The notes under the pieces: generated by a model
What the model was told of the DNA's origin: nothing
Seen by the model: the letters and a program-made list of their open reading frames with translations, nothing else
Databases searched by the model: none
Shown here: positions 39,839 to 48,115 of the stretch, piece after piece
How positions within the stretch are numbered: position 1 is the first letter of the stretch
How the letters are laid out: each line of letters begins with the position of its first letter
Made by a program: the position numbers and the translations under genes
Source: a bacterium
GTDB lineage: Bacteria > Bacillota_I > Bacilli_A > RF39 > UBA660
Length of the DNA stretch: 64,000 nt
Direction of reading: 5' to 3'
Assembly (NCBI GenBank): GCA_019423565.1
Contig: JAHZBE010000001.1
Coordinates: 62,001 to 126,000 of the forward strand

Positions 39839-40411
39839 TTAATCCACTTTGTTTTGAGTATCATCAGTTTCTTTTTTTCCTTCTTCGAAACCTTGACTAA
39901 CACTTTTAGCAATTGTTCCAGCAGCATCTGCGACTGTTGGTGTAATATCATTAATTGTTTCCTTTTTTATAGGCATTGTTTGTTGTGTAGTATATGCTGT
40001 TATTTCTCTTCTATGAGCCATATAAGCCATTACACCACCAACAATAAGTAATACAAAACCTGCTGATGAAACAAAACCACCTAATGCATATAATCCAACA
40101 CTAGTAAATGAATCCATTGAACTATCTGTTCCAGCTGTTACAGATTCCTTCATTGAATTAACAAATTCTTCACCATCATCATCATTATTAATACTGTTAT
40201 TGAATGAATCAAATAAATTTGAAGCACTATTGTTAAATGAATCCATTGCTTTTCTTTCTGAATTTTTAAAATTTACAAATGCAGCTATTATCATTATAAT
40301 ACCAATGACAAGAAGAATTGCACCAATAATTAAAAGTGTTTTACTTGTTTTTTTAACCTTTTTATTAGTTTCTTGGTATTTTTCTTCACTTAAATACTTT
40401 TCTTGTTCCAC
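39839..40411 (-). CDS. Two-helix membrane protein, paralog A
   Basis: 190 residues starting at GTG (GGTGA upstream). Two membrane helices (about 25-47 and 103-127) enclose an external segment rich in Asn, Ser and Asp (FNNSASNLFDSFNNSINNDDD). The N-terminus (KYLSEEKYQETNKKVKKTSK) and the cytoplasmic tail (RREITAYTTQQTMPIKKETI then DITPTVADAAGTIAKSVSQG) match paralog B upstream, while the external segment does not. Family not recognised. Confidence 0.6.
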   Translation of the reverse strand: MEQEKYLSEEKYQETNKKVKKTSKTLLIIGAILLVIGIIMIIAAFVNFKNSERKAMDSFNNSASNLFDSFNNSINNDDDGEEFVNSMKESVTAGTDSSMDSFTSVGLYALGGFVSSAGFVLLIVGGVMAYMAHRREITAYTTQQTMPIKKETINDITPTVADAAGTIAKSVSQGFEEGKKETDDTQNKVD

Positions 40412-40426
40412 TTTTTCACCAACTTT

Positions 40427-41146
40427 CTATTCACTTAATTTATCTTGTGTGTCATTAGATATATTTTTCTGTTCTGTAATACCATTGCTTATACTATTAC
40501 TTATTGTCTCTGCTGAATTTGCAACTGTTGGAGTAATCTTCTTTATACTTTCTTGTTTAATTGGCATCATTTGTTGAGTTGTAAATGCTTTGATTTCTCT
40601 CTTCTTAGAAATAATATAGAAAGTTAAAGAAACAACAATTCCGACACAAATTAAAATAATTCCAATAATTATTACGAGCTTATAATCTTTAGCAACTGCT
40701 AAATCATAATAACCTGTATAATCTTTATTATTTATTTCATCTGTCTCATCATCTAATGCTTCAATTTTAGAGTAAATTTCACTTGCTTCAGAAGAACATT
40801 TTTGTTTATTTGCAAGCCAATTTGAAGCACTCATATCTAACGAATTACATTCGTATTGCTTTTCATCATATTGTTTTTTTATTGTTGCTCTTTCATTAAC
40901 GATTTCTTGTAGTCTTTTTTTTGCTTCTGCTACATTTTGTTTTGATTCGTTGTATGCTGCTTCATATCTTTCTTTATTTAGTTTTTCTGCTTCTTTTTTT
41001 GATATATCTGTTGCAACAATACCCGTTGCAATTAAACCACTACCAATTACTATTGCAATTACAAGTATTATTAATGATATTTTAGTAATTCTCTTCTTTG
41101 TTTTTTGATACCATTCTTCATTCAAATATTCTTTTTTGTTATCCAT
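40427..41146 (-). CDS. Two-helix membrane protein, paralog B
   Basis: 239 residues. Membrane helices at about 24-46 and 155-178 enclose a long charged coiled-coil-like external segment (about 50-150) with one CNSLDMS...KQKCSS cysteine pair. The tail KREIKAFTTQQMMPIKQESI and KITPTVANSAETISNSISNG is nearly the same as in paralog A, so the cytoplasmic end probably has one shared partner and the external parts differ. First gene of the pair; the paralog A start follows 15 bases after its stop. Confidence 0.6.
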   Translation of the reverse strand: MDNKKEYLNEEWYQKTKKRITKISLIILVIAIVIGSGLIATGIVATDISKKEAEKLNKERYEAAYNESKQNVAEAKKRLQEIVNERATIKKQYDEKQYECNSLDMSASNWLANKQKCSSEASEIYSKIEALDDETDEINNKDYTGYYDLAVAKDYKLVIIIGIILICVGIVVSLTFYIISKKREIKAFTTQQMMPIKQESIKKITPTVANSAETISNSISNGITEQKNISNDTQDKLSE

Positions 41147-41212
41147 TCATAAACACTTCCTTTCAATTTTAATTATTAATAATTAAATGGATTACTAATA
41201 TTCTTTTTTTTA

Positions 41213-41227
41213 TTATTTTCTCACCAT
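41213..41227 (-). pseudogene. Start-codon remnant of a duplicated protease gene
   Basis: The minus strand reads ATG GTG AGA AAA TAA (MVRK) directly behind the same promoter and GTAGGAG site that precede the S8 protease start (MGRKCK) at 47462. Only the first codons survive. Confidence 0.55.
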
Positions 41228-41256
41228 AAACTCACTCCTACCCTTATTCTAAATTA

Positions 41257-41265
41257 AGTATACCA
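41257..41265 (-). promoter_or_regulatory. Extended -10 box, cassette copy 1
   Basis: Minus strand TGGTATACT (complement of 41257-41265), no clear -35 box. Drives the remnant frame and probably the paralog B/A genes. Confidence 0.5.
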
Positions 41266-41334
41266 TATATTTTAAAAAAATTATCTATAATTCGACACAT
41301 TTTTTAAAAACTAATCATTTGTTAACAAAAATGT

Positions 41335-41366
41335 ACAAAAAAATCACATAAAATATGTGACTTTAT
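41335..41366 (-). terminator. Terminator, cassette copy 1
   Basis: Minus strand TCACATA/TATGTGA stem with a bulged outer extension, then a seven-base T-run (complement of 41337-41343). It ends transcription from the surface-protein operon. Confidence 0.7.
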
Positions 41367-41425
41367 AAATACCAAAGTTTTTTACCATCTTTCACTATAT
41401 CTATATAAACTAAATTTTCATTAGT
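41367..41425 (-). pseudogene. Remnant coding for a KKLWYL tail
   Basis: On the minus strand an open stretch reads TNENLVYIDIVKDGKKLWYL, then TAA. The final residues equal the MnmA C-terminus (RKNGKKLWYL) at 48116. It has no start and is preceded by a stop, so it is a leftover of a duplicated gene end. Confidence 0.55.
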
Positions 41426-41434
41426 TTATTAGTA

Positions 41435-42928
41435 TTAATTTATATTGTCATTATTATTAGTGTTTTTTATAGTTTGTTCATTATTTTTGATTTCAAACAA
41501 ACTATAATCATCACTTAGTTCTTCACAATCATCATAATTAGATTTTTTCTTTTTTTTATTTTTTATAATAAATATAATTATTATTCCTATTACTATAAGA
41601 CATATAATTAATATTATAACGGGTAAAATTGATATTTTTTCGTTATTTTCAACTTTCGTTGTAATGTTTGTATTTGGAATAGTTGACATAGTTACAAAAT
41701 ATTCAGAAGCATTATCTAAACTAAATTCAATATAACCATTATCTAATTTTATTTTATTTTTTAATAAATAAAGTTTATTGTTTCTATATGAATATACATT
41801 AACGAAATCATTATTTTCATATTTATTGCCTACAAATAATTTTAATTTTGTACCTGAAGGTAAATCATTTTGTTTTAATACTACAAACAATCCATCTGCA
41901 TAATTAGATAGTTTTAATATATCTTTTTTATTATCTGAATCACTGGTAATAATTGTTGATAGATTTGATGTTGTTTTTATTTTTGATCCGTCTATTATCC
42001 AACTATATGCTAAACTTTTATCATCATTGTAATAATTAAATTTAACTGTCTTTTTGCTATTTTTTATTTTTTCCAAATCTTCTTTAGTAATAATTGTATC
42101 AGATTTTATTGTTATATTTATATCAGTAATTTTATTATTATTTAATATTGAATCTAAGTCTTCTAAATAATAACCATCTTTTCTTGTTACTTTAATATTA
42201 ATTTTATTTTGTGAACCATTTTCCGCAGTCACAATAATTTCTATATTATTTTCACCAATATTTATATTGTGGTTTCCTGTACCTGTTACCTTTGATTTAG
42301 AGTCTTCTGCAGTTGCTTTAACATTAATATTTGTTATATCATTTGTTACTGATAAAGTATAATTATTTGAGTCAACTTTTATTAAATTATAACCATCAAC
42401 TGATATATTCTTAATATTATTATTTTTAGATTTATTGTCACCATCATTTTGAGTACTATTTTGTTTATTATTGTTATTATTTGTTTGATTATTATTAGTA
42501 TTATTGTTATTACCTGGTTGTGATGGTGTTGGAGATGGAGCTGGGGCAGGTTTTTGTGAAACACTTACACTTCTGCTTCCTGATACAGATACAGCATTAC
42601 CATCAGAAGCAGATGTTACATCCCCACTCAATCTAATTACAATTGTTCCCTCACCTGTTGCTGTGCATGTTGCACTGAATGATCTATTTGTATCAAGCGC
42701 ATCAGCAGATGCATCAGCTTGATGTATGGTGCACCCACTTACTGGCCCACTTGCTGTTACATGCACATTCCAAGCAGCAGATGAAGTGACATACAATGAT
42801 ACTGTAAAACTATCACCAACATATACGTTTCCAGAACTAACTGATATGCTACTAGATGCTGCATAAACACTTGTATTAAATGCAAACATTGATATTAAAG
42901 ATATCAATAAAATTTTTATCTTTTTCAC
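41435..42928 (-). CDS. Membrane-anchored surface protein with Ig/cohesin-like and cadherin-like domains
   Basis: 497 residues. Signal peptide 1-24 (ILLISLISMFAFNTSVYA). An Ig-like or short cohesin-like beta domain at about 25-125 (SISVSSGNVYVGDSFTVSLY, with one Cys pair), a Pro-then-Asn-rich linker (130-170), a cadherin-like beta-sandwich (about 175-250, NYTLSVTNDITNINVKATAE to IKVTRKDG), a further domain, one membrane helix (about 435-458) and a charged cytoplasmic tail. The DNA of the first domain is clearly richer in G+C than its surroundings. It follows the dockerin protease by 19 bases with AGGAGG, so both are in one operon. Confidence 0.7.
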   Translation of the reverse strand: MKKIKILLISLISMFAFNTSVYAASSSISVSSGNVYVGDSFTVSLYVTSSAAWNVHVTASGPVSGCTIHQADASADALDTNRSFSATCTATGEGTIVIRLSGDVTSASDGNAVSVSGSRSVSVSQKPAPAPSPTPSQPGNNNNTNNNQTNNNNNKQNSTQNDGDNKSKNNNIKNISVDGYNLIKVDSNNYTLSVTNDITNINVKATAEDSKSKVTGTGNHNINIGENNIEIIVTAENGSQNKINIKVTRKDGYYLEDLDSILNNNKITDINITIKSDTIITKEDLEKIKNSKKTVKFNYYNDDKSLAYSWIIDGSKIKTTSNLSTIITSDSDNKKDILKLSNYADGLFVVLKQNDLPSGTKLKLFVGNKYENNDFVNVYSYRNNKLYLLKNKIKLDNGYIEFSLDNASEYFVTMSTIPNTNITTKVENNEKISILPVIILIICLIVIGIIIIFIIKNKKKKKSNYDDCEELSDDYSLFEIKNNEQTIKNTNNNDNIN

Positions 42929-42947
42929 TTTTTATTCCTCCTAATTT

Positions 42948-45900
42948 CTATTTTATTAGTTTTGAACCCAACAGATGTTGTCTTACTCTTAACAAATCTG
43001 CTGAATTTATTGTATTATCATAATTTATATCTGATGACAAGAAATATGCGCCATTTAAAACATTAGTTCCTAATAAATGTTGTCTTATTTTTAATAAATC
43101 TGCCGAATTTATCTTACCATCCCCATTTATGTCTCCAATAACAACATTTGTAAATTCTTTATATAAATCTGTGTTATGCATTATTTTTGTTTTACCACCA
43201 GTATATAATATTTTTTTATTATTAATTTCTTTATAATCAATATTTACTGTATAACCACTACCTAAAGTAATGTTTGATTTAAATGTATCATATTCTGTAT
43301 TAACCATTATTTTACTAATATAATTATTTATTTTATCAACTTCATAATTATTTATTATATAAGAAATATCATCTTCAATAGTCAATGTTCTTTTACCAAA
43401 ATATTCTTTATGATTGTTATCATAAAATACTTTATATTTAATTTCATATATTCCTACTTCTTTATATTTAGGGAGTTCATTTAATGTATATTCACCATTA
43501 GAATCCATATATCTTAATGTATAATCACTAGAATATATTAAATCAACATCTATTGTATGTTCTTTACCGTCATACTTTACTGTTACATCTTTAGAATTAT
43601 CTTGAACAGATATATCTGCTTTACTAATTTCAACCTTAACAATAACATCTTTAGTTGTACCATCTTCCCATATATAATTAGTATTCTTTAATGAAATAAT
43701 TACATCATAAATTCCAACATTTGTTCCCGTATTATTTTTAGCAATCATAGTATCTTCATTATATCCAGGAACATCCAAAATAATTTCTTTTCCATTATAA
43801 ACATAATTCCATGTTGGACTAACTGGTTTTGAAATTTTCAATGGTTCTATAGTAAAATCAACAATAAAATCTTTTTCTTGTTTTCCATTATCAAATGAAT
43901 AATCAATAAATTTATCATCGGATAATTTTAATTTTATAGTTGCTTTCTTCTTGCCTACATTTTCATCTGAAGAAATTGCACTTAAAATACTATACTCATT
44001 TTTTTCTAAATTAGAAATATTTATATTTTCTAATGAGATATTTGTTGTGCCATCATATACTTTATTTTGAATAGATATTTCTGGGTTAATTATCTTTTTT
44101 TCTTTATTGACATTAATTGTAATATCAATATTTTCTATTGTTTCATAATTTTTTGTATCACTTGGAATATATTTCGCTTTATATTTTACCTTTCCACCTT
44201 TGTTAATAATTTGTGAATCATCCATCCATTTAAAACCATCAGGTAACTGAATTTCTGATAATTTTTGTCCAAATTCTGCAGTTAAATCTGTAGGTATAGT
44301 ATATGTTGGGGTTGCTTTAACTACAACAATTGGAATCTTTTCATTAACTAAGACATCATATCCTTGCTTAGTTTTTATACTTATTATAAGATATGTATCA
44401 CCAAATTGAATTCCTTTGCTTGGATCTTGATATTCTTTTGAAAAAGTACGTCCTTCTGATAATGGACCTTTAACACTATAATCATCTTCGTATAGATATT
44501 CCTCTCTAGTTTCTTTTTCATAATACGTTAATTTTGCATAAGGAACATCATCATTAACTAAATATTGAGCAGCAGTATACTTGTCTTTTAAATTCATTAT
44601 TTCATATTTATCTGGTTCAAAATGTCTATAATTATAATTATTACTATCTAACCAATCTTTAATTGAAGAATCTTTATGAGTGTAGAAGATTAAATCTTCA
44701 TTTTTAATTTCTCCTTCATTTGTTCTTTTAAATGTATTTTCATTTATATAAAGATTGTATCCTAAAAAGTACACATTTTTTAACCAATTGCAATCTTTAA
44801 ATGAGTTTTCGCCTAATCTTTTTACTGTTTCTGGAATAGTTACATTTCTTAAGTAAGTATTACCAGTATATGCATAATTTCCTATTTCAGTAATATAATC
44901 AGGAAGCTCAATATCACTTACACTACCACTATTTGATACACCAATTAATAATTTGTTATTATTTTCAACAATCCCAACTCTATCAATAACTTTATATGGT
45001 TCATTAAGTTCAGATCTACCATATACCTTTTTTATTGGTGAATAGGCAAAAGCATCCTCAGCAATATAATCTACACCATATAAATAAAGTTCTTCAACGC
45101 CAGAATTCAAAAATGCTTTACTTTCAATTCTTGAACCATCAAAAGTTACTTCTTTCAATTTTTTACAGTTTTTAAATGCAAATGAGTAAATAGTATCAAA
45201 GGGTGCTCCAATATTAATTCTTTCAATTCCACTCTCAGAAAATGCATATTCACCAATTGAATTAACTGTTCCAAAATCAAACTTTGATAGCATAAAAGTA
45301 TTATAAAATGCATATCCTTCTATATCAGAAGATATATATAATTCTATAGAGGATAATGAGACACAATTATAGAAAGTATATTCTTTTATTTCATCTAAAA
45401 CTATTTGATCATATTTAGAATGATATAATTTTGTTAGTTTTTTACAATTATAAAATGCATATTTTCCAATAGACATTTGTCTTGTCCCAGAGTTGTCATT
45501 TTTTCCAATGATATCCAATGATAGTAATTCATAACAATCTTTAAAAGCATATTCACCAATTTCTGTAATTGGTATATCTATTGTTTCTATTTGACTTGAT
45601 TCAAAAGCATGATTACCTATTTCTATTTCATCATTTGTACCATGTATATATTTAATATTTGTATTTGATAATGCATAATTTCCTATTCTTTTAAAGTAAC
45701 TAGGCAAATATAAATGTACATAATTTTTAAAATCAGCACCTGATTCAGAAAACTTAAAGTCATCTGCAAATGCAGTTACTTGTTTAGAATCTATAGTTTC
45801 TGGAACATACAATTTACTAATTTCTAAATTATGATTTTTATAACCTATTATTTCTACTTTTTCATTATCTAAAGCATTGTATTCCCAACCACTTTCTAAA

Positions 45901-47462
45901 TTTGTTGGATTTTTAATTTCTATCTCTTTACTTATATCCCCAACTTTAATAGTAACTTTTTGGGTATCAGAAATAGTTGGAGAATAATTTAATACTTCTA
46001 AATCAGTTATATCACCTAGTGATAAAGTTTTTTCTGTACCATCTGCATATAATACGTCCGCCTTAGTTCCCATTAAATTTGTTATAGAATAATAATTATA
46101 TTTTGTAAATTTAATTTCTTTTATTTCAACATTTATTATTTCTTTACTTTTATTTTTATATATTCCATATTTATCACAATATTTTCCATTACAGAATTCT
46201 ACATTTTGAAATGATATAAGTCCATTTCCATAATATTGATCCCAACCAGGTTCACCTAAATCAATAGAGCTTTCTTTTAATATATCAATAATATTATCTA
46301 ACGTTAAATCCTTATTATATCCTTTTAAAATTGCTACTGAACTTACAGCATGAGGTGTTGCCATTGATGTTCCACTTATAGTTTCATGGTCATCATCATC
46401 ATTATTACCATTTTCTTTTGAAATAGATGCATCTTTGCCCATTATACTTTTAATTTTAGTTCCTGGTGCTGTAAATGTAATGTATGAACCATAATTTGAA
46501 AAGGATGATTTTTTTAGATTTGAATCAACAGATGCAATAGCTATAGTATTGTCTAGTGCTGCAGGATAAAGTTTTTCACTTATATTCTCATTACCTGCTG
46601 CAGCAACACTTATAATATTTTGTTCTTTAGCCGATTCAATTGCCTGCTCTAACGCACCATTATATCCGTAACCGCCAAAACTCATATTAATTACATCAGC
46701 CTTTTTATTACGTACTATATAGTTTATTCCAGCTATAATATCTGTAGAATACATTGAACCATTTCTACTTACTTTAATTGGAAATATTTTTACATTATTA
46801 GGTGTTCCCTCTGCTATTGTACCTGCAACATGTGTTCCGTGACCATTTTCATCATTCATTACTGTTATTGAATCTTCTAAAACATTATACATTTCACTAA
46901 TTTTACCATTGTAATATTTATTAAATAATTCTATGTGGCATCCAGAATCTATTATCGCTACAGTAACCGGTTTTATATTTTCAGAATAGTTATTTGCTGA
47001 TGCACTAGCACTATCTAATGCCATTTTTTCAATTCCCCATGAATTGTAGTTTGTTGATTGCGTAGTGTATACTCCATTTTCTTCTACACTTTCAATTTTT
47101 TTGTCTTTCTTTAATTGTTCTAATGCAGATTTTTTTTCTTCATCTGAATCATATTGTAATATATATTGATTATTTGGTGCTTCAATTATATTTTTTGCAC
47201 CATAAGAATTTTTTATTTTACTTTTCGATATTACAATAAGCATATTATCTTTATCTTCATTAGAATTATTTTCACTAATTTCTTTAAAATATTTATTAAC
47301 AAATTCATCAGATAAATAAGAAATATTGATATTCCTTGTTTTTTCTGTTTTAAAGAAATTATCTTTTATTATACAAACCCCGCTTATAACAATTATTATA
47401 ATTAAACTGCTAAATACAAAAAAATTTGATATTTTTTTGCTCTTTTTACATTTTCTACCCAT
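42948..47462 (-). CDS. Subtilisin-like surface protease with leucine-rich repeats and C-terminal dockerin
   Basis: 1504 residues. N-terminal membrane/signal helix (about 15-32), an inhibitor-like propeptide (about 40-135), and an S8 domain with D172 (IIDSGCH), H208 (NGHGTHVAG), N291 (AAGN) and S366 (SGTSMATPH), all intact. Then BspA-type LRR_5 repeats (about 570-920, such as EIGEYAFKDC, SIGKYAFYNCKKL), MBG/YDG-like beta repeats (about 1080-1390, KVYDGTTNISLEN, KYDGKEHTIDV), and two Ca-binding dockerin repeats at 1440-1504 (DINGDGKINSADLLKIRQHL and DINYDNTINSADLLRVRQHL). First gene of the operon, behind cassette copy 2. Confidence 0.9.
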   Translation of the reverse strand: MGRKCKKSKKISNFFVFSSLIIIIVISGVCIIKDNFFKTEKTRNINISYLSDEFVNKYFKEISENNSNEDKDNMLIVISKSKIKNSYGAKNIIEAPNNQYILQYDSDEEKKSALEQLKKDKKIESVEENGVYTTQSTNYNSWGIEKMALDSASASANNYSENIKPVTVAIIDSGCHIELFNKYYNGKISEMYNVLEDSITVMNDENGHGTHVAGTIAEGTPNNVKIFPIKVSRNGSMYSTDIIAGINYIVRNKKADVINMSFGGYGYNGALEQAIESAKEQNIISVAAAGNENISEKLYPAALDNTIAIASVDSNLKKSSFSNYGSYITFTAPGTKIKSIMGKDASISKENGNNDDDDHETISGTSMATPHAVSSVAILKGYNKDLTLDNIIDILKESSIDLGEPGWDQYYGNGLISFQNVEFCNGKYCDKYGIYKNKSKEIINVEIKEIKFTKYNYYSITNLMGTKADVLYADGTEKTLSLGDITDLEVLNYSPTISDTQKVTIKVGDISKEIEIKNPTNLESGWEYNALDNEKVEIIGYKNHNLEISKLYVPETIDSKQVTAFADDFKFSESGADFKNYVHLYLPSYFKRIGNYALSNTNIKYIHGTNDEIEIGNHAFESSQIETIDIPITEIGEYAFKDCYELLSLDIIGKNDNSGTRQMSIGKYAFYNCKKLTKLYHSKYDQIVLDEIKEYTFYNCVSLSSIELYISSDIEGYAFYNTFMLSKFDFGTVNSIGEYAFSESGIERINIGAPFDTIYSFAFKNCKKLKEVTFDGSRIESKAFLNSGVEELYLYGVDYIAEDAFAYSPIKKVYGRSELNEPYKVIDRVGIVENNNKLLIGVSNSGSVSDIELPDYITEIGNYAYTGNTYLRNVTIPETVKRLGENSFKDCNWLKNVYFLGYNLYINENTFKRTNEGEIKNEDLIFYTHKDSSIKDWLDSNNYNYRHFEPDKYEIMNLKDKYTAAQYLVNDDVPYAKLTYYEKETREEYLYEDDYSVKGPLSEGRTFSKEYQDPSKGIQFGDTYLIISIKTKQGYDVLVNEKIPIVVVKATPTYTIPTDLTAEFGQKLSEIQLPDGFKWMDDSQIINKGGKVKYKAKYIPSDTKNYETIENIDITINVNKEKKIINPEISIQNKVYDGTTNISLENINISNLEKNEYSILSAISSDENVGKKKATIKLKLSDDKFIDYSFDNGKQEKDFIVDFTIEPLKISKPVSPTWNYVYNGKEIILDVPGYNEDTMIAKNNTGTNVGIYDVIISLKNTNYIWEDGTTKDVIVKVEISKADISVQDNSKDVTVKYDGKEHTIDVDLIYSSDYTLRYMDSNGEYTLNELPKYKEVGIYEIKYKVFYDNNHKEYFGKRTLTIEDDISYIINNYEVDKINNYISKIMVNTEYDTFKSNITLGSGYTVNIDYKEINNKKILYTGGKTKIMHNTDLYKEFTNVVIGDINGDGKINSADLLKIRQHLLGTNVLNGAYFLSSDINYDNTINSADLLRVRQHLLGSKLIK
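42951..43140 (-). other. Dockerin type I domain coding segment
   Basis: Codes for the last 65 or so residues of the protease: two F-hand repeats with D-x-N-x-D-G-x-I-N-S-A-D-L and D-x-N-x-D-x-x-I-N-S-A-D-L, each followed by LL[KR][IV]RQHLLG. The residues at positions 10-11 (S-A in both) resemble those that set cohesin specificity in dockerins. Confidence 0.85.
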
Positions 47463-47491
47463 AAATTTACTCCTACCCTTATTCTAAATTA

Positions 47492-47500
47492 AGTATACCA
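47492..47500 (-). promoter_or_regulatory. Extended -10 box for the protease operon
   Basis: Minus strand TGGTATACT (complement of 47492-47500), about 30 bases before ATG, no clear -35 box. Confidence 0.55.
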
Positions 47501-47571
47501 TATATTTTAAAAAAATTATCTATAATTCGACACATTTTTTAAAAATTAATCATTTGTTAATAAAAATGTAC

Positions 47572-47601
47572 AAAAAAAATCACATAAAAATATGTGACTT
47601 T
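47572..47601 (-). terminator. Terminator, cassette copy 2
   Basis: Minus strand TCACATA/TATGTGA stem followed by an eight-base T-run (complement of 47572-47579). Ends the mnmA-side transcription. Confidence 0.7.
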
Positions 47602-47608
47602 ATAAATA

Positions 47609-48088
47609 TTAAAGTTTTTTATTACTTTTTAGAATTTTGTCTGTTGATTGTAAATTATTAACATATTCTTCATATTTTTTATTATATTCACTTGAAATGT
47701 TTTCATCTATACCATACATATTTAGCATTATTGAACTACCCATTATATTCATTACTCTTACACCATCAAAGAGAAGATTATTAGATCTCAAACTATAAAA
47801 TCTTGTCACTCCAATAAAATTATCATCAAGATAAGGTATTAAATCATTTAAAAGTTGTTCGTGTAATATAGATATATATTCTGGAGTAATTCCTAAATTA
47901 AAATGTCTTTCAAAATCTTTGTAAGGAACATATATATCAGCGGTACACATATCTTTGCCATCAACTTCATGAATACCTAAATTTATTTTAGCCTTTAATT
48001 TATTTCCATCAGATAAAATGTCATTAATATATTCAATAATTAATTTAGATCTAACTTTTGATAATTCTTTTGCTTCGCTTATTTCCAT
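47609..48088 (-). CDS. Soluble protein of unknown function, 159 residues
   Basis: No family recognised. N-terminal helix (SEAKELSKVRSKLIIEYIND), beta-type middle (AKINLGIHEVDGKDMCTADIYVPYKDF), LPYLDDNFIGVTRFYSLRSN and a helical C-terminus. Its last codons, NKKL-stop, lie in a sequence otherwise matching the mnmA tail (GKKLWYL), with TGG changed to TAA. It therefore appears to have been inserted between mnmA and mnmA's terminator with duplication of the tail. Ribosome site GAAGTGAT. Confidence 0.55.
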   Translation of the reverse strand: MEISEAKELSKVRSKLIIEYINDILSDGNKLKAKINLGIHEVDGKDMCTADIYVPYKDFERHFNLGITPEYISILHEQLLNDLIPYLDDNFIGVTRFYSLRSNNLLFDGVRVMNIMGSSIMLNMYGIDENISSEYNKKYEEYVNNLQSTDKILKSNKKL

Positions 48089-48115
48089 TATATCACTTCT
48101 TCCAACTTATAATTT

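Larger units (their letters stand above)
41215..41387. repeat. Duplicated terminator-promoter cassette, copy 1
   Basis: About 170 bases nearly identical (about 94% by eye) to 47450-47622, in the same orientation. On the minus strand it holds a KKLWYL-coding tail, a terminator hairpin, an extended -10 box (TGGTATACT), a ribosome site and a start codon. Confidence 0.9.
47450..47622. repeat. Duplicated terminator-promoter cassette, copy 2
   Basis: Direct repeat of 41215-41387, differing at a handful of positions and by one or two A insertions. On the minus strand: end of the 47609 gene (NKKL then stop), terminator, TGGTATACT, GTAGGAGT and the protease start. Confidence 0.9.

Noticed and set aside
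42504..42722. Plus-strand frame in the GC-richer patch
   Set aside because: Antisense to the Ig-like domain of the surface protein, without a start signal.
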